Origin: Fasciola hepatica | Taxonomy: Eukaryota; Platyhelminthes; Trematoda; Plagiorchiida; Fasciolidae | Length of the DNA: 64,000 nucleotides | Assembly (NCBI GenBank): GCA_948099385.1 | Contig: CANUEZ040000067.1 | Coordinates: forward strand, 22,214,501 to 22,278,500 | Direction of reading: 5' to 3' | Shown here: positions 54,935 to 64,000 of the stretch, piece by piece | Numbering within the stretch: position 1 is the stretch's first letter | Layout: each line of letters opens with the position of its first letter | The notes under the pieces: model-generated | What the model was told of the DNA's origin: nothing | The model's database searches: none | What the model saw: only the letters and a program-made list of their open reading frames with translations | Position numbers and translations under genes: made by a program

Positions 54935-57340
54935 AGCACCCTTCCGACACTGGCTTTTGAACGGTAACAACCCGCTTCCCACACAGCGATCGACTCCTAT
55001 GATGGATGACTTCTCTGTAGGGGCCTAAGTACAACGAAGGCATTCCGTTATGAACAACCTACAGAGCTTGGTTATTATTTGCAATTGAGTAGTAGGAGAT
55101 TAGATTTGTATATAATATGATTCATCATGCAGCTTGAACGCTCAACTCACCATTGAAAACGATGGAAGCACTGTACAGCTGTTTCATCCTTGTTGGGAAT
55201 CATCAGCAGTGCACATCCACCGAGCCCCCACGGGGACTCGAACCCGGGGTGAACGATTGTGAATCGAACACCTTAACCACAAGGCTATCCGGGTTGGCTC
55301 TCAAAGGTTTGCTGAACATCTACACTACATGATATAGCACCCTTCCGTTACTGGCTTTTGAACGGTAACAACCCGCTTCCCACACAGCGATCGACTCCTA
55401 TGATGGATGACTTCTCTGTAGGGGCCTAAGTACAACGAAGGCATTCCGTTATGAACAACCTACAGAGCTTGGTTATTATTTGCAATTGAGTAGTAAGAGA
55501 TTAGATTTGTATATAATATGATTCATCATGCAGCTTGAACGCTCAACTCACCATTGAAAACGATGGAAGCACTGTACAGCTGTTTCATCCTTGTTGGGAA
55601 TCATCAGCAGTGCACATCCACCGAGCCCCCACGGGGACTGGAACCCGGGGTGAACGATTGTGAATCGAACACCTTAACCACAAGGCTATCCGGGTTGGCT
55701 CTCAACGGTTTGCTGAACATCTACACTACATGATATAACACCCTTCCGTCACTGGCTTTTGAACGGTAACAACCCGCTTCCCACACAGCGATCGACTCCT
55801 ATGATGGATGACTTCTCTGTAGGGGCCTAAGTACAACGAAGGCATTCCGTTATGAACAACCTACAGAGCTTGGTTATTATTTGCAATTGAGTAGTAGGAG
55901 ATTAGATTTGTATATAATATGATTCATCATGCAGCTTGAACGCTCAACTCACCATTGAAAACGATGGAAGCACTGTACAGCTTTTTCATCCTTGTTGGGA
56001 ATCATCAGCAGTTCACATCCACCGAGCCCCCACGGGGCCTCGAACCCGGGGTGAACGATTGTGAATCGAACACCTTAACCACAAGGCTATCCGGGTTGGC
56101 TCTCAACGGTTTGCTGAACATCTACACTACATGATATAGCACCCTTCCGTCACTGGCTTTTGAACGGTAACAACCCGCTTCCCACACAGCGATCGACTCC
56201 TATGATGGATGACTTCTCTGTAGGGGCCTAAGTACAACGAAGGCATTCCGTTATGAACAACCTACAGAGCTTGGTTATTATTTGCAATTGAGTAGTAGGA
56301 GATTAGATTTGTATATAATATGATTCATCATGCAGCTTGAACGCTCAACTCACCATTGAAAACGATGGAAGCACTGTACAGCTGTTTCATCCTTGTTGGG
56401 AATCATCAGCAGTGCACATCCACCGAGCCCCCACGGGGACTCGAACCCGGGGTGAACGATTGTGAATCGAACACCTTAACCACAAGGCTATCCGGGTTGG
56501 CTCTCAAAGGTTTGCTGAACATCTACACTACATGATATAGCACCCTTCCGTTACTGGCTTTTGAACGGTAACAACCCGCTTCCCACACAGCGATCGACTC
56601 CTATGATGGATGACTTCTCTGTAGGGGCCTAAGTACAACGAAGGCATTCCGTTATGAACAACCTACAGAGCTTGGTTATTATTTGCAATTGAGTAGTAAG
56701 AGATTAGATTTGTATATAATATGATTCATCATGCAGCTTGAACGCTCAACTCACCATTGAAAACGATGGAAGCACTGTACAGCTGTTTCATCCTTGTTGG
56801 GAATCATCAGCAGTGCACATCCACCGAGCCCCCACGGGGACTGGAACCCGGGGTGAACGATTGTGAATCGAACACCTTAACCACAAGGCTATCCGGGTTG
56901 GCTCTCAACGGTTTGCTGAACATCTACACTACATGATATAACACCCTTCCGTCACTGGCTTTTGAACGGTAACAACCCGCTTCCCACACAGCGATCGACT
57001 CCTATGATGGATGACTTCTCTGTAGGGGCCTAAGTACAACTAAGGCATTCCGTTATGAACAACCTACAGAGCTTGGTTATTATTTGCAATTGAGTAGTAG
57101 GAGATTAGATTTGTATATAATATGATTCATCATGCAGCTTGAACGCTCAACTCACCATTGAAAACGATGGAAGCACTGTACAGCTTTTTCATCCTTGTTG
57201 GGAATCATCAGCAGTTCACATCCACCGAGCCCCCACGGGGCCTCGAACCCGGGGTGAACGATTGTGAATCGAACACCTTAACCACAAGGCTATCGGAGTT
57301 GGCTCTCAACGGTTTGCTGAACATCTACACTACATGATAT
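54935..57340. repeat. Recent trimer duplication, units 138-140 and 141-143
   Basis: The order of private variants is duplicated 1203 bp apart. Units 138 and 141 have tctcaaagg. Units 139 and 142 have ccgttactgg and the B-box core change ggactggaacc (55640 and 56843). Units 140 and 143 have cagctttttc and ggggcctcgaac (56038 and 57241). Unit 138 starts with ccgacactgg but unit 141 with ccgtcactgg, placing a junction inside the first unit. Later changes include tatcggagtt in unit 143 only. This is the cleanest example of whole-trimer copying in the window. Confidence 0.92.
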
Positions 57341-58142
57341 AGCACCCTTCCGTCACTGGCTTTTGAACGGTAACAACCCGCTTCCCACACAGCGATCGAC
57401 TCCTATGATGGATGACTTCTCTGTAGGGGCCTAAGTACAACGAAGGCATTCCGTTATGAACAACCTACAGAGCTTGGTTATTATTTGCAATTGAGTAGTA
57501 GGAGATTAGATTTGTATATAATATGATTCATCATGCAGCTTGAACGCTCAACTCACCATTGAAAACGATGGAAGCACTGTACAGCTGTTTCATCCTTGTT
57601 GGGAATCATCAGCAGTGCACATCCATCGAGCCCCCACGGGGACTCGAACCCGGGGTGAACGATTGTGAATCGAACACCTTAACCACAAGGCTATCCGGGT
57701 TGGCTCTCAACGGTTTGCTGAACATCTACACTACATGATATAGCACCCTTCCGTCACTGGCTTTTGAACAGTAACAACCCGCTTCCCACACAGCGATCGA
57801 CTCCTATGATGGATGACTTCTCTGTAGGGGCCTAAGTACAACGAACGCATTCCGTTATGAACAACCTACAGAGCTTGGTTATTATTTGCAATTGAGTAGT
57901 AGGAGATCAGATTTGTATATAATATGATTCATCATGCAGCTTGAACGCTCAACTCACCATTGAAAACGATGGAAGCACTGTACAGCTGTTTCATCCTTGT
58001 TGGGAATCATCAGCAGTGCACATCGACCGAGCCCCCACGGGGACTCGAACCCGGGGTGAACGATTGTGAATCAAACACCTTAACCACAAGGCTATCCGGG
58101 TTGGCTCTCAACGGTTTGCTGAACATCTACACTACATGATAT

Positions 58143-58544
58143 AACACCCTTCCGTCACTGGCTTTTGAACGGTAACAACCCGCTTCCCACACAGCGATCG
58201 ACTCCTATGATGGATGACTTCTCTGTAGGGGCCTAAGTACAACGAAGGCATTCCGTTATGAACAACCTACAGAGCTTGGTTATTATTTGCAATTGAGTAG
58301 TAGGAGATTAGATTTGTATATAATATGATTCATCATGCAGCTTGAACGCTCAACTCACCATTGAAAACGATGGAAGCACTGTACAGCTGTTTCATCCTTG
58401 TTGGGAATCATCAGCAGTGCACATCCATCGAGCCCCCACGGGGACTCGAACCCGGGCTTGAACGATTGTGAATCGAACACCTTAACCACAAGGCTATCCC
58501 GGTTGGCTCTCAACGGTTTGCTGAACATCTACACTACATGATAT
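58143..58544. repeat. 402-bp unit 146 with T-arm insertion
   Basis: cccgggcttgaacg replaces cccggggtgaacg near 58457, adding one base in the variable loop/T-stem region. The 5' acceptor side also changes (tatcccgg). The B box itself is intact, but both sides of the alternative AACCCGG/CCGGGTT pairing region are disturbed. Confidence 0.7.
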
Positions 58545-58945
58545 AGCACCCTTCCGTCACTGGCTTTTGAACGGTAACAACCCGCTTCCCACACAGCGAT
58601 CCACTCCTATGATGGATGACTTCTCTGTAGGGGCCTAAGTACAACGAAGGCATTCCGTTATGAACAACCTACAGAGCTTGGTTATTATTTGCAATTGAGT
58701 AGTAGGAGATTAGATTTGTATATAATATGATTCATCATGCAGCTTGAACGCTCAACTCACCATTGAAAACGATGGAAGCACTGTACAGCTGTTTCATCCT
58801 TGTTGGGAATCATCAGCAGTGCACATCCACCGAGCCCCCACGGGGACTGGAACCCGGGGTGAACGATTGTGAATCGAACACCTTAACCACAAGGCTATCC
58901 GGGTTGGCTCTCAACGGTTTGCTGAACATCTACACTACATGATAT
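58545..58945. repeat. Unit 147: B-box core mutation
   Basis: The same core change as in unit 122 (ggactggaacc) lies at 58849. The unit also has cgatccactcc in place of cgatcgactcc, which destroys the cgatcg palindrome; unit 157 shares that change. Confidence 0.7.
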
Positions 58946-60950
58946 AGCACCCTTCCGTCACTGGCTTTTGAACGGTAACAACCCGCTTCCCACACAGCGA
59001 TCGACTCCTATGATGGATGACTTCTCTGTAGGGGCCTAAATACAACGAACGCATTCCGTTATGAACAACCTACAGAGCTTGGTTATTATTTGCAATTGAG
59101 TAGTAGCAGATTAGATTTGTATATAATATGATTCATCATGCAGCTTGAACGCTCAACTCACCATTGAAAACGATGGAAGCACTGTACAGCTGTTTCATCC
59201 TTGTTGGGAATCATCAGCAGTGCACATCCATCGAGCCCCCACGGGGACTCGAACCCGGGGTGAACGATTGTGAATCGAACACCTTAACCACAAGGCTATC
59301 CGGGTTGGCTCTCAACGGTTTGCTGAACATCTACACTACATGATATAGCACCCTTCCGTCACTGGCTTTTGAACGGTAACAACCCGCTTCCCACACAGCG
59401 ATCGACTCCTATGATGGATGACTTCTCTGTAGGGGCCTAAGTACAACGAAGGCATTCCGTTATGAACAACCTACAGAGCTTGGTTATTATTTGCAATTGA
59501 GTAGTAGGAGATTAGATTTGTATATAATATGATTCATCATGCAGCTTGAACGCTCAACTCACCATTGAAAACGATGGAAGCACTGTACAGCTGTTTCATC
59601 CTTGTTGGGAATCATCAGCAGTGCACATCCACCGAGCCCCCACGGGGACTCGAACCCGGGGTGAACGATTGTGAATCGAACACCTTAACCACAAGGCTAT
59701 CCGGGTTGGCTCTCAACGGTTTGCTGAACATCTACACTACATGATATAGCACCCTTCCGTCACTGGCTTTTGAACGGTAACAACCCGCTTCCCACACAGC
59801 GATCGACTCCTATGATGGATGACTTCTCTGTAGGGGCCTAAGTACAACGAAGGCATTCCGTTATGAACAACCTACAGAGCCTGGTTATTATTTGCAATTG
59901 AGTAGTAGGAGATTAGATTTGTATATAATATGATTCATCATGCAGCTTGAACGCTCAACTCACCATTGAAAACGATGGAAGCACTGTACAGCTGTTTCAT
60001 CCTTGTTGGGAATCATCAGCAGTGCACATCCACCGAGCCCCCACGGGGACTCGAACCTGGGGTGAACGATTGTGAATCGAACACTTTAACCACAAGGCTA
60101 TCCGGGTTGGCTCTCAACGGTTTGCTGAACATCTACACTACATGATATAACACCCTTCCGTCACTGGCTTTTGAACGGTAACAACCCGCTTCCCACACAG
60201 CGATCGACTCCTATGATGGATGACTTCTCTGTAGGGGCCTAAGTACAACGAACGCATTCCGTTATGAACAACCTACAGAGCTTGGTTATTATTTGCAATT
60301 GAGTAGTAGGAGATTAGATTTGTATATAATATGATTCATCATGCAGCTTGAACGCTCAACTCACCATTGAAAACGATGGAAGCACTGTACAGCTGTTTCA
60401 TCCTTGTTGGGAATCATCAGCAGTGCACATCCACCGAGCCCCCACGGGGACTCGAACCCGGGGTGAACGATTGTGAATCGAACACCTTAACCACAAGGCT
60501 ATCCGGGTTGGCTCTCAACGGTTTGCGGAACATCTACACTACATGATATAGCACCCTTCCGTCACTGGCTTTTGAACGGTAACAACCCGCTTCCCACACA
60601 GCGATCGACTCCTATGATGGATGACTTCTCTGTAGGGGCCTAAGTACAACGAAGGCATTCCGTTATGAACAACCTACAGAGCCTGGTTATTATTTGCAAT
60701 TGAGTAGTAGGAGATTAGATTTGTATATAATATGATTCATCATGCAGCTTGAACGCTCAACTCACCATTGAAAACGATGGAAGCACTGTAAAGCTGTTTC
60801 ATCCTTGTTGGGAATCATCAGCAGTGCACATCCACCGAGCCCCCACGGGGACTCGAACCCGGGGTGAACGATTGTGAATCGAACACCTTAACCACAAGGC
60901 TATCCGGGTTGGCTCTCAACGGTTTGCTGAACATCTACACTACATGATAT

Positions 60951-61749
60951 AACACCCTTCCGTCACTGGCTTTTGAACGGTAACAACCCGCTTCCCACAC
61001 AGCGATCGACTCCTATGATGGATGACTTCTCTGTAGGGGCCTAAGTACAACGAAGGCATTCCGTTATGAACAACCTACAGAGCTTGGTTATTATTTGCAA
61101 TTGAGTAGTGAGAGATGAGATTTGTATATAATATGATTCATCATGCAGCTTGAACGCTCAACTCACCATTGAAAACGATGGAAGCACTGTACAGCTGTTT
61201 CATCCTTGTTGGGAATCATCAGCAGTGCACATCCACCGAGCCCTCACGGGACTTGAACCTGGGTGAACGATTGTGAATCGAACACTTTAACCACAAGGCT
61301 ATCCGGGTTGGCTCTCAACGGTTTGCTGAACATCTACACTACATGATATAGCACCCTTCCGTCACTGGCTTTTGAACGGTAACAACCCGCTTCCCACACA
61401 GCGATCGACTCCTATGATGGATGACTTCTCTGTAGGGGCCTAAGTACAACGAAGGCATTCCGTTATGAACAACCTACAGAGCTTGGTTATTATTTGCAAT
61501 TGAGTAGTAAGAGATTAGATTTGTATATAATATGATTCATCATGCAGCTTGAACGCTCAACTCACCATTGAAAACGATGGAAGCACTGTACAGCTGTTTC
61601 ATCCTTGTTGGGAATCATCAGCAGTGCACATCCACCGAGCCCTCACGGGACTTGAACCTGGGGTGAACGATTGTGAATCGAACACCTTAACCACAAGGCT
61701 ATCCGGGTTGGCTCTCAACGGTTTGCTGAACATCTACACTACATGATAT
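60951..61749. repeat. Shortened units 153 (399 bp) and 154 (400 bp)
   Basis: Both units have ccctcacggga-cttgaacc, with one g missing from the run. Unit 153 has also lost a second g (cctgggtgaac) and shows agtgagagatgag. Changes fall in the B box (gacttgaacc makes the core GGTTCAAG) and on both sides of the T stem. The tRNA-like segment is badly damaged here. They are neighbouring variants of one another, with unit 119 as a distant relative. Confidence 0.75.
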
Positions 61750-62772
61750 AGCACCCTTCCGTCACTGGCTTTTGAACGGTAACAACCCGCTTCCCACACA
61801 GCGATCGACTCCTATGATGGATGACTTCTCTGTAGGGGCCTAAGTACAACGAAGGCATTCCGTTATGAACAACCTACAGAGCTTGGTTATTATTTGCAAT
61901 TGAGTAGTAGGAGATTAGATTTGTATATAATATGATTCATCATGCAGCTTGAACGCTCAACTCACCATTGAAAACGATGGAAGCACTGTACAGCTGTTTC
62001 ATCCTTGTTGGGAATCATCAGCAGTGCACATCCACCGAGCCCCCACGGGGACTCGAACCCGGGGTGAACGATTGTGAATCGAACACCTTAACCACAAGGC
62101 TATCCGGGTTGGCTCTCAACGGTTTGCTGAACATCTACACTACATGATATAACACCCTTCCGTCACTGGCTTTTGAACGGTAACAACCCGCTTCCCACAC
62201 AGCGATCGACTCCTATGATGAATGACCTCTCTGTAGGGGCCTAAGTACAACGAAGGCATTCCGTTATGAACAACCTACAGAGCTTGGTTATTATTTGCAA
62301 TTGAGTAGTAAGAGATTAGATTTGTATATAATATGATTCATCATGCAGCTTGAACGCTCAACTCACCATTGAAAACGATGGAAGCACTGTACAGCTGTTT
62401 CATCCTTGTTGGGAATCATCAGCAGTGCACATCCACCGAGCCCCCACGGGGACTCGAACCCGGGGTGAACGATTGTGAATCGAACACCTTAACCACAAGG
62501 CTATCCGGGTTGGCTCTCAACGGTTTGCTGAACATCTACACTACATGATATAACACCCTTCCGTCACTGGCGTTTGAACGGTAACAACCCGCTTCCCACA
62601 CAGCGATCCACTCCTATGATGGATGACTTCTCTGTAGGGGCCTAAGTACAACGAAGGCATTCCGTTATGAACAACCTACAGAGCTTGGTCATTATTTGCA
62701 ATTGAGTAGTAGGAGATTAGATTTGTATATAATATGATTCATCATGCAGCTTGAACGCTCAACTCACCATTG

Positions 62773-62776
62773 AATA
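62773..62776 (-). terminator. Broken oligo-T in unit 157
   Basis: Plus-strand tgaatacg replaces tgaaaacg, so the minus-strand TTTT becomes TATT. A Pol III transcript from this unit would lack the usual stop. Confidence 0.5.
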
Positions 62777-63754
62777 CGATGGAAGCACTGTACAGCTGTT
62801 TCATCCTTGTTGGGAATCATCAGCAGTGCACATCCACCGAGCCCCCACGGGGACTCGAACCCGGGGTGAACGATTGTGAATCGAACACCTTAACCACAAG
62901 GCTATCCGGGTTGGCTCTCAACGGTTTGCTGAACATCTACACTACATGATATAGCACCCTTCCGTTACTGGCTTTTGAACGGTAACAACCCGCTTCCCAC
63001 ACAGCGATCGACTCCTATGATGAATGACTTCTCTGTAGGGGCCTAAGTACAACGAAGGCATTCCGTTATGAACAACCTACAGAGCTTGGTTATTATTTGC
63101 AATTGAGTAGTAGGAGATTAGATTTGTATATAATATGATTCATCATGCAGCTTGAACGCTCAACTCACCATTGAAAAGGATGGAAGCACTGTACAGCTGT
63201 TTCATCCTTGTTGGGAATCATCAGCAGTGCACATCCACCGAGCCCCCACGGGGACTCGAACCCGGGGTGAACGATTGTGAATCGAACACCTTAACCACAA
63301 GGCTATCCGGGTTGGCTCTCAATGGTTTGTGGAACATCTACACTACATGATATAGCACCCTTCCGTCACTGGCTTTTGAACGGTAACAACCCGCTTCCCA
63401 CACAGCGATCGACTCCTATGATGGATGACTTCTCTGTAGGGGCCTAAGTACAACGAAGGCATTCCGTTATGAACAACCTACAGAGCTTGGTTATTATTTG
63501 CAATTGAGTAGTAGGAGATTAGATTTGTATATAATATGATTCATCATGCAGCTTGAACGCTCAACTCACCATTGAAAACGATGGAAGCACTGTACAGCTG
63601 TTTCATCCTTGTTGGGAATCATCAGCAGTGCACATCCACCGAGCCCCCACGGGGACTCGAACCCGGGGTGAACGATTGTGAATCGAACACCTTAACCACA
63701 AGGCTATCCGGGTTGGCTCTCAACGGTTTGCTGAACATCTACACTACATGATAT

Positions 63755-64000
63755 AACACCCTTCCGTCACTGGCTTTTGAACGGTAACAACCCGCTTCCC
63801 ACACAGCGATCGACTCCTATGATGGATGACTTCTCTGTAGGGGCCTAAGTACAACGAAGGCATTCCGTTATGAACAACCTACAGAGCTTGGTTATTATTT
63901 GCAATTGAGTAGTAGGAGATTAGATTTGTATATAATATGATTCATCATGCAGCTTGAACGCTCAACTCACCATTGAAAACGATGGAAGCACTGTACAGCT
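63755..64000. repeat. Partial unit 160, cut by the window end
   Basis: The first 246 bp of the unit, including the hairpin (63833-63886) and the oligo-T site (63976-63979). It is cut before the tRNA-like segment. The array clearly continues beyond the window. Confidence 0.95.

Larger units (their letters stand above)
690..63709 (-). pseudogene. Remaining 158 tRNA-like copies, one per unit (units 2-159)
   Basis: Each complete unit holds the same segment at unit start +288 to +359, for example 690-761 in unit 2. Shift it by -1 in units 50, 52 and 54, which lost a base upstream of it, and by +1 in unit 56. The first and last copies are those in units 1 and 159; unit 160 is cut before reaching it. 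On reading through, I did not notice a copy with a triplet other than gtg on the plus strand at the anticodon position. Changes do fall in the stems, the boxes and the G run of the T arm. Examples are gaatcaaacacc in units 106, 109 and 112, and gaacctgggg in units 46, 50, 58, 94 and 96. Every copy shares the same stem mismatches, so the relic was already degenerate when the array was amplified. Confidence 0.7.
1..64000. repeat. 401-bp tandem satellite array, about 159.6 copies, whole window
   Basis: Every part of the window aligns to one 401-bp unit in one orientation. The landmark at the start of unit 1 (agcacccttccgtc) recurs at 402, 803 and so on to 63755. Unit n starts at 1+401(n-1)+s, where s is 0 (n=1-50), -1 (51-52), -2 (53-54), -3 (55-56), -2 (57-119), -3 (120-146), -2 (147-153), -4 (154), -5 (155-160). 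Divergence is mostly scattered substitutions plus single-base indels in homopolymer runs. Recurring two-state positions in the unit are 2 (g/a), 48 (c/a), 105 (g/c), 161 (g/a), 226 (c/g), 277 (g/t), 286 (c/t), 366 (c/a) and 374 (t/a). The array reaches both window edges, so its true length is unknown. No stretch holds any other kind of sequence. Confidence 0.98.

Noticed and set aside
1..64000. CRISPR array
   Set aside because: The repeats are contiguous 401-bp units without unique spacers between short repeats, and no cas genes are present.
1..64000. Amoeba-type tRNA gene arrays (Entamoeba)
   Set aside because: Those arrays carry intact tRNA genes with AT-rich short repeats. Here the tRNA-like part is degenerate and the unit is about 47% GC.

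Overview
The whole window is one uninterrupted tandem satellite. A 401-bp unit is repeated head to tail 159 times plus a partial 160th copy (63755-64000), and the array runs off both ends. There is no flanking DNA, no credible protein-coding gene, no transposon terminus and no second repeat family. Unit 1 (1-401) is used here as the coordinate frame; unit 1 is about 47% GC by hand count. Copies differ from one another at only a handful of positions, and nearly all are exactly 401 bp; the few exceptions are 399, 400 or 402 bp.

Each complete unit carries, on the minus strand at unit positions 289-360, a tRNA-like sequence. It has a good D arm, an anticodon-type loop reading CAC (valine-like), an A-box-like element and a perfect B box. 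The acceptor, anticodon and T stems have mismatches, so it looks like a tRNA relic rather than a working tRNA gene. An oligo-T tract (TTTT on the minus strand, unit 222-225) lies 63 nt downstream and would end a Pol III transcript of roughly 145 nt. A TATA-like hexamer lies about 37-42 nt upstream. The rest of the unit is spacer, with a 9-bp hairpin (79-132) and an AT-rich stretch (133-195).

Internal A/B boxes, an oligo-T stop, no encoded CCA and a satellite organisation point to a eukaryotic nuclear genome. I cannot name the lineage.

Unit n starts at 1+401(n-1)+s. s=0 for n=1-50, -1 for 51-52, -2 for 53-54, -3 for 55-56, -2 for 57-119, -3 for 120-146, -2 for 147-153, -4 for 154 and -5 for 155-160. 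This map was checked at many points, including the last unit. Shared private variants reveal higher-order structure, mostly trimers (1203 bp) and some dimers (801-802 bp). The clearest is a near-identical trimer duplication at units 138-143 (54935-57340). This is the pattern expected from unequal exchange and gene conversion.

The most interesting possibility is that the array is a Pol III/TFIIIC-binding satellite: about 159 B boxes at 401-bp spacing, each possibly giving a short non-coding RNA. That is inference from sequence alone.
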